Source: Flavobacterium undicola (lineage in GTDB: Bacteria > Bacteroidota > Bacteroidia > Flavobacteriales > Flavobacteriaceae). Taken from it: DNA of 64,000 bases. Of this stretch, positions 19,407 to 28,537 are shown piece by piece. Under the pieces are notes generated by a model that ran no database searches, was not told where the DNA came from, and saw only the letters and a list, made by a program, of their open reading frames with translations. A program made the position numbers and the translations under genes. The stretch lies in the NCBI RefSeq assembly GCF_009909155.2, contig NZ_JAAAPM020000017.1, positions 24,568 to 88,567 on the forward strand. Reading direction: 5' to 3'. Within the stretch, counting starts at the first letter, position 1. The number at the start of each line of letters is the position of its first letter.

Positions 19407-19720
19407 GATCGTATTGTTTACAGCTAGCGTTTTATTGCTATGCGTTTTAATTTTGATTTTAAAAGTTGCAAATATAATATATAAAAATCTATAGATAGCA
19501 TAATTGTAAAATTAATACTAGCCCACTATAAACGACGCATCCAATTTCTTTTTCGTCAAATTTATTCCCATCTCAACCCCTTGAAAATTAACTTATTTTA
19601 AACACACTAAAACAAAAGCTTTCAGCAAAAAACCTTATATTGCAGTTGATTCTTTAACAGAAATTGCATTCTGTTTTTTGGAAACAAAAAAGCGAATAAC
19701 AGTACTAAATTGTAAATTTT
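19407..19720. other. Divergent intergenic region between ychF and the methyltransferase gene
   Basis: No gene is visible in these 314 bases. A minus-strand -7 element TATATTTG at 19469-19476 fits the Bacteroidota TANNTTTG consensus and could serve ychF, although no clear -33 TTG is seen at the right distance. Nothing else was found. Confidence 0.45.
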
Positions 19721-20464
19721 ATGACTAGTCTTTATCCAGATGAAATGGCCGAAATATATGACGCCATGTACCAAAGCTTTATAGACTACAACAAAGAATA
19801 CACTTTTTACAACAAGCTGCTTCAAAAAAGCAATCCTAAAAGCATTTTAGAAATAGGCAGCGGAACAGGAAATCTCGCCAAACATTTTATTAAAAACAAA
19901 CAAAACTATACGGGGCTTGATTACAGCAAAAGCATGATTGGCATTTCCCAAAAGAGAAATCCAGATTGCAACTTTATTCAAGGTGACATGCGTGATTTTA
20001 ACCTCGAAGAAAAAGTAGATGCTATAATTATCACCAGTCGCTCGACAAGTTACCTCATTTCAAACAACGATATCAACGACACTTTTAACTGCCTGCACAA
20101 CAATCTCAATACAGATGGTGTCATTATTTTTGATTTCATAGATGCCAACAGATTCATACCTTACATTAAAGAAAACAGCCCAATTGTTCACACAGCCCAA
20201 CACAAAGGCATCAATTATAGTCGAAAAAGTAGCTGGGAAGTAAGTCAGCACGACAATTTTTTACTCGAATGGACTGCTAAATATTACAGCGATGAAATAG
20301 ACGATAGTAAAGCAATTGCAAACGACTACTCTACTGTACGCGTTTTTACTTTAAACGAAATGCAATTATTCCTCTATCTCAATCATTTTGAAATTGTCGA
20401 AATCATTGACCGAAAAACCTATGCTTACGATACTTTTGTAATTGTAGCCAAAAAAAAATCCTGA
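19721..20464 (+). CDS. Class I SAM-dependent methyltransferase
   Basis: This 247-residue protein has SAM motif I in SILEIGSGTGNLAKHF (about 44-59). The acidic motif II is in YTGLDYSKSMIGIS, and QGDMRDF serves as motif III. The later LEWTAKYYSDE segment is seen in small-molecule methyltransferases of the Methyltransf_25 type. The substrate cannot be told. It is a stand-alone gene between ychF (divergent) and ferredoxin (convergent), with a shared terminator right after its stop. Confidence 0.82.
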   Translation: MTSLYPDEMAEIYDAMYQSFIDYNKEYTFYNKLLQKSNPKSILEIGSGTGNLAKHFIKNKQNYTGLDYSKSMIGISQKRNPDCNFIQGDMRDFNLEEKVDAIIITSRSTSYLISNNDINDTFNCLHNNLNTDGVIIFDFIDANRFIPYIKENSPIVHTAQHKGINYSRKSSWEVSQHDNFLLEWTAKYYSDEIDDSKAIANDYSTVRVFTLNEMQLFLYLNHFEIVEIIDRKTYAYDTFVIVAKKKS

Positions 20465-20488
20465 GTTGTTCACTCAGGATTTTTTTTT
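20457..20488. terminator. Bidirectional terminator
   Basis: A perfect 10-bp stem (AATCCTGAGT / ACTCAGGATT) around a five-base loop is followed by a T run, with an A run on the other side. It overlaps the methyltransferase stop and faces the ferredoxin gene. Confidence 0.88.
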
Positions 20489-20502
20489 AATTTATCTAAT
20501 AA

Positions 20503-20853
20503 CTATTCATTGTGTAAGAAAGCTTGTCTGTTCAATAAAGTTTCTTCATCCTCAACATGATTATCATCCGGGATACAACAATCAACAGGACATACAGCAG
20601 CACATTGAGGTTCATCATGGAATCCTTTACACTCTGTACATTTTCCTGGAACGATATAATATATTTCATCCGAAATAGGAGTTTGAGCATCATCTGCATC
20701 TACTTCAGTTCCGTCAGGAAGTATTACTTTTCCATTTAATTTTGTACCATCTTTATATCTCCAATCGTCAGCACCTTCATAAATTGCTGTATTTGGACAT
20801 TCTGGTTCACATGCACCACAGTTGATACATTCGTCTGTTATGATAATTGCCAT
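20503..20853 (-). CDS. 4Fe-4S dicluster ferredoxin
   Basis: This 116-residue electron carrier has two Cys clusters: [12 protein letters not shown] near the N-terminus and [22 protein letters not shown] in the second half. Between them lies an insertion of about 45 residues ([17 protein letters not shown] and following), which is typical of Bacteroidota ferredoxins of this type. It is divergent from the acyl-CoA reductase/serC/serA set, a neighbourhood I know from other flavobacteria. Its redox partner is not shown. Confidence 0.92.
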   Translation of the reverse strand: MAIIITDECINCGACEPECPNTAIYEGADDWRYKDGTKLNGKVILPDGTEVDADDAQTPISDEIYYIVPGKCTECKGFHDEPQCAAVCPVDCCIPDDNHVEDEETLLNRQAFLHNE

Positions 20854-20918
20854 TTTATTCTGTGTTTATTTTTTTTGCAAGTAAAAATCTTATAGCCAAA
20901 AAACATTTGACATAAGAC

Positions 20919-20951
20919 TTTTGACTTTCGCCTTATTAAATCTTACTTTTG
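20919..20951 (+). promoter_or_regulatory. Bacteroidota-type promoter for the acyl-CoA reductase gene
   Basis: TTTTG (20919-20923) and TACTTTTG (20944-20951) are separated by 20 bases. This matches the flavobacterial -33 TTG / -7 TANNTTTG pattern, 38 bases before the start codon. Confidence 0.6.
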
Positions 20952-20989
20952 TGCAAAATTACAATCAAAACATTTCATAAACAAACATT

Positions 20990-22048
20990 ATGACATTAGA
21001 AACTAAAAAAAATGCGTTTATCGAATTAGGAAAATTCCTGAGTCAATTTTCTGAAGCCGAAAACAGTCCCAAAAAAGACGTTTTAGGCAATGCTATTTTT
21101 TTTGATTCTTTTGTTGATTTAATTCACTTATCTCAATCTCATAATGGCTGGTACACTCCTGAGCAAGTATACTATGCTCTTCAATCCTGGGCAAATGCCT
21201 TGAGTAAAGAGAACCTGGATACTTGGTTAGACGCCTATGACTTTACAAATGTAAAACCCAAAAAAATTGCATTAATACTAGCAGGAAACATTCCCTTAGT
21301 TGGTTTTCATGATTTTCTATCGGTTTTAATCTCAGGACATGATGTTTTAGTAAAAACATCTTCAAATGACCAGCATTTATTGCCTTTTTTAGCCAAATAT
21401 TTGATTCATATTGCACCCGAATTAGCCAATAACATCACTTTTACCGAAGGCAAACTAGAAAATTTTGACGCTGTAATTGCCACGGGAAGCAACAACACCG
21501 CTCGTTATTTTGAATATTACTTTAAAGACAAACCCTCTATTATTCGCAAAAGCCGAAACTCTATTGCGATCTTGAATGGCGAAGAAACTAAAGAACAATT
21601 AGTTGCTTTAGGTGAAGATATTTTTAGATATTTCGGATTAGGTTGTCGTAATGTTTCCAAACTTTTTGTTCCAAAAGGATATCGTTTTGATACTTTTTTC
21701 GAAGCTATATTCGAATATCAGGATATAATTCACTACGAAAAATACGCTAACAATTACGATTACAACAAAGCGGTTTTCTTGATGAGCAATTTCAAATTAC
21801 TAGACAATGGTTTTTTAACTATAAAAGAAGATGTCAGCCATGCCTCTCCTATTTCGAGTGTCTTTTATGAATATTATGAAAATCTTTCTGATTTAGAAAA
21901 AAAACTAGATTCAGAAGCCGACAATATTCAATGTATTGTAAGCAATAATTTAGTAAAAAACAGCGTCGCATTCGGACATACACAACAGCCTAAATTATGG
22001 GATTATGCCGATAATATCGATACTATATCGTTTTTGTTAATAACATAG
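20990..22048 (+). CDS. LuxC-like acyl-CoA reductase
   Basis: This 352-residue protein resembles the LuxC/acyl-CoA reductase family: KKIALILAGNIPLVGFHDFLSVLISGHDV, then KTSSNDQHLLPFL, IIRKSRNSIAIL, and the probable nucleophile Cys in FRYFGLGCRNVSKLFVPKGY. Such enzymes reduce an activated acyl group to an aldehyde with NAD(P)H. The substrate in Bacteroidota is unknown, and the neighbouring serine-pathway genes do not reveal it. A promoter lies directly upstream; serC follows after about 90 bases on the same strand. Confidence 0.85.
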   Translation: MTLETKKNAFIELGKFLSQFSEAENSPKKDVLGNAIFFDSFVDLIHLSQSHNGWYTPEQVYYALQSWANALSKENLDTWLDAYDFTNVKPKKIALILAGNIPLVGFHDFLSVLISGHDVLVKTSSNDQHLLPFLAKYLIHIAPELANNITFTEGKLENFDAVIATGSNNTARYFEYYFKDKPSIIRKSRNSIAILNGEETKEQLVALGEDIFRYFGLGCRNVSKLFVPKGYRFDTFFEAIFEYQDIIHYEKYANNYDYNKAVFLMSNFKLLDNGFLTIKEDVSHASPISSVFYEYYENLSDLEKKLDSEADNIQCIVSNNLVKNSVAFGHTQQPKLWDYADNIDTISFLLIT

Positions 22049-22141
22049 AATAATTTTTAATAATTATTACGAATAATTTAATGCTTATTCGAGTCCTATT
22101 ACCGAAATTTGCATTTTAATTTTTTGGACTTAAACTACACC

Positions 22142-23212
22142 ATGAAAAAACACAACTACAGCGCAGGACCATCTATCTTACCACAAGAAGTTTTTGAAAA
22201 ATCAGCAGAAGCTATTTTGAACTTCAATAATTCAGGATTATCAATTTTAGAAATTTCGCATAGAAGTAAAGACTTTGTTGCTGTTATGGACGAAGCTAGA
22301 GATTTAGCTCTTGAGTTACTTGGATTAGAAGGAAAAGGATACCAAGCTCTTTTTCTTGGAGGTGGAGCTAGTCTTGAATTCTTGATGGTTCCTTACAACT
22401 TGATGAAAGAAAATGGAAAAGCGGCTTATTTAGATTCAGGAACTTGGGCTACTGCAGCTATCAAAGAAGCTAAATTTTTTGGAGAAACTGTTATTGTTGC
22501 TTCTTCTAAAGAAGACAATTATACTTATGTTCCTAAAGGGTATGAAATTCCTGCTGACGCAGATTATTTTCACTGTACTTCTAACAATACCATTTTTGGT
22601 ACTCAAATGAAATCATTCCCTAAAACTAATGTACCGTTAGTTTGCGATATGAGTTCAGATATTTTTTCCAGAGAATTAGATTTTTCTCAGTTTGACATTA
22701 TCTATGCTGGAGCTCAAAAAAATATGGGACCTGCAGGAACAACTTTGGTAGTTATCAAAGAAGAAATTCTAGGTAAAAACGGTCGTGCTATCCCAAGTAT
22801 GTTAGACTATGCTAAACACATTAAAGCAGATAGTATGTTTAACACTCCTCCTGTTTTCCCAGTTTACGCATCTCTATTGACATTAAGATGGATCAAGGAA
22901 AAAGGTGGAATTGCAGCTATTGAAAAATTAAACAACGCTAAAGCAGAATTGCTTTATAACGAAATCGACAGAAACCCATTATTTAAAGGAGCTGCTGTTA
23001 AGGAAGATCGTTCTAACATGAATATTACTTTCTTATTAACTAATCCTGAACACACTGAAACATTTGACAAAATGTGGAAAGAAGCTGGAATTTCTGGATT
23101 GCCAGGTCACCGTTCAGTAGGTGGTTACAGAGCATCTATCTACAATTCTATGCCAATTGAAAGCGTACAAGTATTAGTAGATACTATGCAAGCTTTAGAA
23201 AAAAACGTTTAA
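22142..23212 (+). CDS. serC: Phosphoserine aminotransferase
   Basis: This 356-residue PLP enzyme makes 3-phosphoserine from 3-phosphohydroxypyruvate and glutamate. It starts MKKHNYSAGPSILPQEVFE, the family N-terminus, so the upstream in-frame ATG at 22109 is probably not used. The PLP lysine lies in YAGAQKNMGPAGTTLVV, and GLPGHRSVGGYRASIYN near the end is the SerC signature. Codons are strongly biased to those of highly expressed genes. serA follows, with a hairpin between them that may give partial termination. Confidence 0.96.
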   Translation: MKKHNYSAGPSILPQEVFEKSAEAILNFNNSGLSILEISHRSKDFVAVMDEARDLALELLGLEGKGYQALFLGGGASLEFLMVPYNLMKENGKAAYLDSGTWATAAIKEAKFFGETVIVASSKEDNYTYVPKGYEIPADADYFHCTSNNTIFGTQMKSFPKTNVPLVCDMSSDIFSRELDFSQFDIIYAGAQKNMGPAGTTLVVIKEEILGKNGRAIPSMLDYAKHIKADSMFNTPPVFPVYASLLTLRWIKEKGGIAAIEKLNNAKAELLYNEIDRNPLFKGAAVKEDRSNMNITFLLTNPEHTETFDKMWKEAGISGLPGHRSVGGYRASIYNSMPIESVQVLVDTMQALEKNV

Positions 23213-23233
23213 AACTAAACATATAAATAAACT

Positions 23234-23272
23234 GAACGATTAAAGGTCAAAAACTTTTAATCGTTCTTTATT
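23234..23272 (+). terminator. Hairpin terminator between serC and serA
   Basis: A 13-bp stem (GAACGATTAAAGG / CTTTTAATCGTTC, with G-T pairs or one mismatch) is followed by TTTATTT. serA starts about 45 bases later, so read-through or a separate promoter is needed. Confidence 0.65.
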
Positions 23273-23313
23273 TCAATCAAAAAAGAATTCCAATCTTTAA
23301 ATAAAAAAAAGAA

Positions 23314-24264
23314 ATGAAAGTATTAGCAAACGACGGGATTTCAAAAAGTGGAATCTTAGCTTTAGAAAAAGGTGGTTTTGAAGTAATCACTACAAAAGTG
23401 GCTCAAGAACAAGTAGCTAACTATATCAACGAAAACAACGTAAGTGTTATTTTAGTTCGTAGTGCAACTAAAGTTCGTAAAGATATTATTGACGCTTGTC
23501 CTGGTATCAAAATCATTGGTCGTGGTGGTGTAGGCATGGATAACATTGATGTGGATTATGCTAAAAGCAAAGGAATTCACGTAATCAACACTCCTGCTTC
23601 TTCATCAGAATCTGTAGCTGAATTAGTTTTTGCTCATTTATTATCTGGTGTTCGTTTTTTACATGATTCTAACAGAAACATGCCTTTAGAAGGAGACACA
23701 AAGTTTAACGACTTGAAAAAAGCATATGCTAACGGAGTTGAATTAAGAGGAAAAACTTTAGGTATCGTAGGTATTGGTCGTATTGGTCAAGCTACAGCTA
23801 AAATGGCTCTTGGTTTAGGTATGAAAGTTATCGCTGCTGATAGCTTTATTCCTCAAGTGGATATTAAAGTAGAATTCTTTGACGGACAATCAATAACTAC
23901 AACTGTTGTTTCTCAATCATTAGAATCTTTATTTCAAGAAGCTGATTTCATTACATTACACGTTCCTGCTCAAAACGGTTACATCGTAACTGAAAAAGAA
24001 TTTGCAACAATGAAAGATGGTGTAGCTATTGTAAACTGTGCTCGTGGTGGTGTTATCAACGAAGTAGATTTAGTTAACGCTTTAGACAGTGGAAAAGTAG
24101 CTTTTGCAGGTTTAGATGTTTTCGAAAACGAACCAACTCCAGCAACACAACTTTTAATGCACTCAAAAATCTCTTTGACTCCACACATTGGAGCTGCAAC
24201 AGGAGAAGCTCAAGACAGAATTGGAACTGAATTAGCTTCACAAATTATTAGTTTATTGAGCTAA
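23314..24264 (+). CDS. serA: D-3-phosphoglycerate dehydrogenase (short form)
   Basis: This 316-residue NAD-dependent 2-hydroxyacid dehydrogenase carries out the first step of serine synthesis. The Rossmann motif is TLGIVGIGRIGQATAKMA. The catalytic residues lie in NCARGGVINE (Arg), ENEPTP (Glu) and LTPHIGAAT (His). It lacks the C-terminal ACT domain of the long E. coli form, so serine feedback control through ACT is not expected. It follows serC; both share highly biased codon use. Confidence 0.94.
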   Translation: MKVLANDGISKSGILALEKGGFEVITTKVAQEQVANYINENNVSVILVRSATKVRKDIIDACPGIKIIGRGGVGMDNIDVDYAKSKGIHVINTPASSSESVAELVFAHLLSGVRFLHDSNRNMPLEGDTKFNDLKKAYANGVELRGKTLGIVGIGRIGQATAKMALGLGMKVIAADSFIPQVDIKVEFFDGQSITTTVVSQSLESLFQEADFITLHVPAQNGYIVTEKEFATMKDGVAIVNCARGGVINEVDLVNALDSGKVAFAGLDVFENEPTPATQLLMHSKISLTPHIGAATGEAQDRIGTELASQIISLLS

Positions 24265-24288
24265 TAAATAATAAAGCTTTTATAATAC

Positions 24289-24326
24289 AAAAGGACTCAT
24301 TGCAATGCTAATGAGTCCTTTTTTTT
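24289..24326 (+). terminator. Terminator of serA
   Basis: A perfect stem (AAAGGACTCATT / AATGAGTCCTTT) around an 8-base loop is followed by T8, 25 bases after the serA stop. Confidence 0.9.
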
Positions 24327-24363
24327 ATTAAATTTGATAAATAATCTTATAAAAGCAAATCTC

Positions 24364-24921
24364 ATGTTAGCACAATTGACACAATTAGTACAGGAATTTG
24401 GTATAGATGCAGTTATAAAAAACGAGGCGATTCCAAACGAACAAAATGAGGCAGTCCTCAAAGAAACCAGCAGTTCTATTTTTTCGAGCCTACAAAAAAT
24501 CGCAAACGACGTTGATTTATCGCAAATTGTAGGCTTATTACAAAGTAAGGACATCGACAAGAACAATCCTGCTATTCAAAAAATAACCAACGAAGTATCT
24601 AATTCGTTAACCGAAAAATTAGGAATCAACTCCACTACCGCAAAAAGTACTGCAACAAGCATGATTCCTAAAGTACTTAGTTCCTTAATTAACAAAGCTA
24701 ACGACCCTAAAGACACCAGTATTAACCTTTCCGGATTACTCGATTCCTTAACAGGTGGGGATAGTCCTGAGCATGCAAGTATTATGCACGCTATAGGCAC
24801 TTATGGTATTCATTTTGGATTAGATCAAAATTCAGACGGAAAAATAGATGTTGATGATGCTGTTGAACTTACTAAAAAAGGAGGACTGAGTGGAATGCTT
24901 GGCAAACTTTTTGGAAAATAA
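24364..24921 (+). CDS. DUF937/YidB-like protein with an EF-hand-type calcium loop
   Basis: This 185-residue Ser/Asn-rich soluble protein resembles the DUF937 family: the region from QIVGLLQ through ITNEVSNSLTEKLGI, then ATSMIPKVLSSLINK. Near the end, DQNSDGKIDVDDA (about residues 155-167) is a good EF-hand/dockerin-type calcium loop. Gly-rich GGLSGMLGKLFGK closes the protein. No signal peptide is visible. An upstream in-frame start at 24334 overlaps the serA terminator region, so MLAQLTQLVQEFG at 24364 is preferred. Function unknown. Confidence 0.75.
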   Translation: MLAQLTQLVQEFGIDAVIKNEAIPNEQNEAVLKETSSSIFSSLQKIANDVDLSQIVGLLQSKDIDKNNPAIQKITNEVSNSLTEKLGINSTTAKSTATSMIPKVLSSLINKANDPKDTSINLSGLLDSLTGGDSPEHASIMHAIGTYGIHFGLDQNSDGKIDVDDAVELTKKGGLSGMLGKLFGK

Positions 24922-24943
24922 AACTAAATAACACTCTCATTAC

Positions 24944-24978
24944 AAAGCCATTTATCCAAATATAAATGGCTTTTTTTA
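24944..24978 (+). terminator. Terminator after the DUF937-like gene
   Basis: A perfect 12-bp stem (AAAGCCATTTAT / ATAAATGGCTTT) with a six-base loop is followed by a T run. Confidence 0.9.
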
Positions 24979-25037
24979 TTTAAACCAATCATAATTAGCT
25001 ATTTAATTCGTAAATTTAGGTAGTTAATTTTACTGTC

Positions 25038-25475
25038 ATGAAAAATAGTCTTTACATACTCGCAATGTTTCTAGGACTTATCATAATAAGCTGTAATGCA
25101 AATAAAAGTATCATTACAAAAAACAAAAGTACAGCACCCAAAACCAGTGACACTATCAAGATTGCCAATAAAGATATTGAATACGAAGTTATCATTATCG
25201 ACCCTGGATTCAATACTTGGCTCAATAGCTTAGCTTACCCAAGAGGATTTTATGACCAAAGCTATTTAGAAACAAAAAACCAACAATACATCAACGAATG
25301 GAACTATCGTTTTTCGCAACCACAACAATACAACCGGGATTTATATGAAATGAGTATCGATTATGATTCCACCATTAATTATGGTTACGAAGTAAATTAT
25401 TTGATATATAATTACATGGTTTATTTCCAAAATAATTACCGTCAAAAACTTTCTGGTCGCGTTCCCTTTAGATAA
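25038..25475 (+). CDS. DUF6146-like lipoprotein
   Basis: This 145-residue protein has a lipoprotein signal peptide (hydrophobic run ending LGLIIISC, Cys about 19). A Thr/Lys/Ser linker follows, then a Tyr/Asn-rich domain with DPGFNTWLNSLAYPRGFYDQ and NQQYINEWNYR. This pattern is seen in small conserved Flavobacteriia lipoproteins (DUF6146). The function is unknown. It lies 32 bases upstream of a small membrane-protein gene on the same strand. Confidence 0.8.
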   Translation: MKNSLYILAMFLGLIIISCNANKSIITKNKSTAPKTSDTIKIANKDIEYEVIIIDPGFNTWLNSLAYPRGFYDQSYLETKNQQYINEWNYRFSQPQQYNRDLYEMSIDYDSTINYGYEVNYLIYNYMVYFQNNYRQKLSGRVPFR

Positions 25476-25507
25476 TCTTCACTACATTTGTAATCATTAC
25501 AAATAAA

Positions 25508-25813
25508 ATGAAGAAATTAAAAGAACGTTGGAAAATAGAGTCTAACTTTCAACTCACAATCATTTTTATCGTTTTTGCTATTACAGGATCGGCTTCGGCA
25601 TGGATTTCAAAACCCGTTTGTATCTGGTTAGGAATTTTAAAAGAAGATTTCGGTTTCTGGCATACTCCTGTCCGCTTATTAATAGTCTTACCGTTATACC
25701 AAATCCTTCTTGTTCTTATTGGTTTTTTATTTGGCCAATTTAAATTTTTCTGGGCATTCGAAAAGAAAATGCTTCGAAAAATGGGATTAGGTTTCTTATT
25801 TAAAGACGAATAA
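25508..25813 (+). CDS. Small conserved membrane protein (DUF6787-like)
   Basis: This 101-residue protein has two membrane helices (about 15-35 and 55-80) and a basic C-terminus. The segments ERWKIESNFQLTIIFIVFAITGS and WAFEKKMLRKMGLGF are typical of a conserved Bacteroidota family that I recall as DUF6787. The function is unknown. It ends one base before a convergent small gene. Confidence 0.72.
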   Translation: MKKLKERWKIESNFQLTIIFIVFAITGSASAWISKPVCIWLGILKEDFGFWHTPVRLLIVLPLYQILLVLIGFLFGQFKFFWAFEKKMLRKMGLGFLFKDE

Positions 25814-25814
25814 A

Positions 25815-26081
25815 TCAGCTTTCTTTTTTTATCACATAGCAATAAATCCAGGTTAACGTAAAAGTGGGAATGAAATCAGTAAAAGGGAAAAATTCTTCCA
25901 CAAAAGAAATAATACCACCAACCTTCCCTATCCTGCCTTTATACATTTTAGTCATTAAAAAACCCGAAGCTGGAGCCCAAACCACATCTGAAAATTCACC
26001 TATAAAAGGAATAGAAAACGACAGCATCCCTACAACATCGAAAACAATTCCTAAAAAAAGCTTTTTATACCTATATTCCAT
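25815..26081 (-). CDS. Small conserved membrane protein, unknown function
   Basis: This 88-residue protein has about three hydrophobic segments and the stretch FDVVGMLSFSIPFIGEFSDVVWAPASGF, which resembles widespread small Bacteroidota membrane proteins. The upstream base context and convergent arrangement support the ATG at 26081. Its stop lies one base from the stop of the convergent DUF6787-like gene, so there is no space for a terminator between them. Confidence 0.7.
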   Translation of the reverse strand: MEYRYKKLFLGIVFDVVGMLSFSIPFIGEFSDVVWAPASGFLMTKMYKGRIGKVGGIISFVEEFFPFTDFIPTFTLTWIYCYVIKKES

Positions 26082-26134
26082 GCGTCGTTGATTTACTTGA
26101 AAGAATTCCGAAACTTAAAAAATAAAAGGATAAG

Positions 26135-26680
26135 TTATTTTAATTTTTCTTTAAAATACTGTCGCACTTTAGCAACCTTAGGAGTAATCACAAAGGAGCA
26201 ATACCCTTGCGATTTGTTTTGATTGTAATAATTTTGATGATAGTCTTCCGCTTCAAAAAATGTCGAAGCTGGAGAAAGCTGAGTGACTATTGGTTTACCA
26301 AAAACATCTTCTTTAGTTAAAAACCGGATAAAATCCTCAGAAATTAGTTTTTGTTCTTCATTATGATAAAAAATCTCACTTCGATATTGTGTTCCCACAT
26401 CATTTCCCTGACGGTTCAAAGTAGTAGGATCATGGGTTGCAAAAAACAATTCCAATAATTCACCAAACGAAATGACTTCAGGATTAAAACTAATTTGTAT
26501 CGCTTCGGCATGCCCTGTATCTCCTTGACAAATTTCCTTATAAGTAGGATTCAACGTTTTCCCTCCTATATAACCTGAAACAATAGCCTCAACTCCTTTT
26601 AACTCTAAAAAAACAGCCTCAGTACACCAAAAACAACCACCAGCAAACGTTGTCATTTCCATTTTTATATCTTTTTCCAT
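26135..26680 (-). CDS. msrA: Peptide-methionine (S)-S-oxide reductase MsrA
   Basis: This 181-residue enzyme repairs oxidised methionine. The active-site Cys lies in FAGGCFWCTEAVF. The family motifs GYIGG, GDTGHAEAIQISFNPEVI and GTQYRSEIFY are present, and AEDYHQNYYNQNKSQGYC carries the C-terminal region with a possible resolving Cys. There is no signal peptide, so it is cytoplasmic. A second start at MEMTTFAGG (26662) is possible. Confidence 0.95.
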   Translation of the reverse strand: MEKDIKMEMTTFAGGCFWCTEAVFLELKGVEAIVSGYIGGKTLNPTYKEICQGDTGHAEAIQISFNPEVISFGELLELFFATHDPTTLNRQGNDVGTQYRSEIFYHNEEQKLISEDFIRFLTKEDVFGKPIVTQLSPASTFFEAEDYHQNYYNQNKSQGYCSFVITPKVAKVRQYFKEKLK

Positions 26681-26807
26681 AACTACTTTTAAAATATAAT
26701 TGCAATAACTGCGAACTCTATTACATTAACTCAAATTTATCACTTTTTATACCGCAACCAATTTTATAATCATTAAAATCTTTGTTTCTTTGTAAAAACA
26801 GCCAACA

Positions 26808-27470
26808 ATGATACAAGCCAAAAACTTACATAAATATTACGATCAACTTCACGTTTTAAAAGGAGTTGATTTACATATTCAAAAAGGAGAAATCGTTTCC
26901 ATTGTAGGTGCTTCAGGAGCTGGAAAAACAACGCTTTTACAAATCTTAGGTACATTAGACAAACCCAATAGTGATATCGATATTGAACTTCGAATCAATA
27001 ATGAGGATATTTTGTCTATGAATGACAAAAACTTATCAAAATTTAGAAATTTAAATTTGGGATTTATTTTTCAATTTCACCAATTATTGCCTGAATTTAC
27101 CGCTCTGGAAAACGTATGTATTCCCGCTTATATAGCTAAAAAACCTAAAAAAGAAACCGAAGAAGAGGCCTTGAAACTACTAACCTACCTAGGTCTTTCG
27201 CATCGAATTAATCACAAACCAAACGAACTTTCGGGTGGTGAACAACAGCGTGTGGCTGTAGCCAGAGCATTGATAAACAAGCCTGCAGTAATTTTTGCTG
27301 ACGAACCTTCAGGGAATTTAGATACTCATTCAGCTGAAAATTTACACCAATTGTTTTTTAAGTTAAGAGACGAATTTGGACAAACTTTTGTCATTGTTAC
27401 TCATAATGAAGACTTAGCCAATATGGCCGATAGAAAACTGATTATGATTGACGGATTAATTAGCAATTAG
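26808..27470 (+). CDS. ABC transporter ATP-binding protein, LolD/MacB type
   Basis: This 220-residue ATPase has Walker [10 protein letters not shown], signature [15 protein letters not shown], Walker [14 protein letters not shown] and the switch His in [30 protein letters not shown] is typical of LolD-type (lipoprotein release) ATPases. In Bacteroidota the cognate permease is often elsewhere, as here: no permease gene is adjacent. It is followed by a structured intergenic repeat. Confidence 0.87.
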   Translation: MIQAKNLHKYYDQLHVLKGVDLHIQKGEIVSIVGASGAGKTTLLQILGTLDKPNSDIDIELRINNEDILSMNDKNLSKFRNLNLGFIFQFHQLLPEFTALENVCIPAYIAKKPKKETEEEALKLLTYLGLSHRINHKPNELSGGEQQRVAVARALINKPAVIFADEPSGNLDTHSAENLHQLFFKLRDEFGQTFVIVTHNEDLANMADRKLIMIDGLISN

Positions 27471-27564
27471 GAGCTATATCCAGCTGTACGCTATATCTTT
27501 TATGATCTCGTTAAAAAAAAAACGAGACCATAAAAGGATGCCGCTTCCATCTGGGCTAGGGAGC
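27470..27564 (+). repeat. Flavobacterial intergenic inverted-repeat element
   Basis: An imperfect inverted repeat of about 95 bases begins at the last base of the ATPase stop. The inner 16-base arms (27497-27512 and 27521-27536) differ at one position and enclose an A run. The outer arms, GGAGCTATATCCAGC and GCTTCCATCTGGGCTAGGG, are only partly complementary. I recall similar elements between genes of many Flavobacterium genomes. It could fold as RNA or act as a terminator; it is not protein-coding. Confidence 0.7.
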
Positions 27565-27592
27565 CTGAATAACAAGAACTTTCATTTTAAAC

Positions 27593-28357
27593 ATGAACCA
27601 AACCGAACTCAAAGATTTTCTTGACGAAAAAGTACTGCAATACAACACACTCGATTTTATCGAAAGTGATCCTGTACAAATTCCACATTTATTTACCTCA
27701 AAAGAAGATATTGAAATTGCCGGATTCTTAAGCGCAACCATTGCTTGGGGCAATCGCAAAATGATTATAAAAAATTCCCATAAAATGATGGAGTTCATGG
27801 GCAATACTCCTTATGACTTTGTGATGTCACATTCTGATAATGATTTAGAACGACTGGAAACTTTTGTTCATCGCACATTTAATGGTCAAGACTTTATAGG
27901 TTTTATCAAAAGTCTACAAAACATCTACCAAAATCATAGCGGACTGGAAGCTGTTTTTGCAAAAAATCAAGAAGCGAATTCGATGCAAAAAAGCATCTCT
28001 GAATTCAAAAAAATATTTTTTGAAATTCCGCATTTGGCTAGGACACAAAAACACATTTCAGATCCTTTGAATAATTCGGCAGCCAAAAGAATTAATATGT
28101 ACTTGCGCTGGATGTGCCGCCAAGACAACAAAGGAGTCGATTTAGGCATTTGGAAAACTATTCATCCGTCAAGCCTTTCTTGTCCTTTAGATGTTCATTC
28201 GGGAAATGTAGCTCGAAAACTAGGTTTACTTACTCGAAAACAAAACGATGGTAAAGCCCTTTTTGAATTAGACTCTAAACTTCGAGAGTTTGATTCAACA
28301 GATCCTGTAAAATATGATTTTGCTCTTTTTGGATTAGGTGTCTTTGAAGGATTTTAA
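27593..28357 (+). CDS. TIGR02757 (DUF2400) family protein
   Basis: This 254-residue protein shows the family pattern: EIAGFLSATIAWGNRKMIIKN, then RINMYLRWMCRQDNKGVDLGIW, HPSSLSCPLDVHSGNVARKLGLL, and a closing KYDFALFGLGVFE. The fold resembles HhH DNA glycosylases, but no activity is established. It is a single gene, flanked by the inverted-repeat element upstream and about 180 bases of AT-rich DNA before the next gene. Confidence 0.9.
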   Translation: MNQTELKDFLDEKVLQYNTLDFIESDPVQIPHLFTSKEDIEIAGFLSATIAWGNRKMIIKNSHKMMEFMGNTPYDFVMSHSDNDLERLETFVHRTFNGQDFIGFIKSLQNIYQNHSGLEAVFAKNQEANSMQKSISEFKKIFFEIPHLARTQKHISDPLNNSAAKRINMYLRWMCRQDNKGVDLGIWKTIHPSSLSCPLDVHSGNVARKLGLLTRKQNDGKALFELDSKLREFDSTDPVKYDFALFGLGVFEGF

Positions 28358-28537
28358 TTATCCTTAATTAAAAAAGCAAAAATATCAAACATTAATTCTG
28401 TAATACTTTTATCCAAATTTTACCATAAAAATGTATTTTATCGGTTTTTTTACGCACTTAATCGATATTATTGAATTTTATTTATTACATTTATCTTGTA
28501 GAAAACCCTATTACAAAACCCTATAACCTACAAGAAA

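Noticed and set aside
22109..22141. Upstream ATG for serC
   Set aside because: Would add 11 residues not found in the family before the conserved MKKHNYSAGPS start.
24334..24363. Upstream ATG for the DUF937-like gene
   Set aside because: Lies just after the serA terminator and adds residues unlike relatives; MLAQLTQLVQEFG is the better start.
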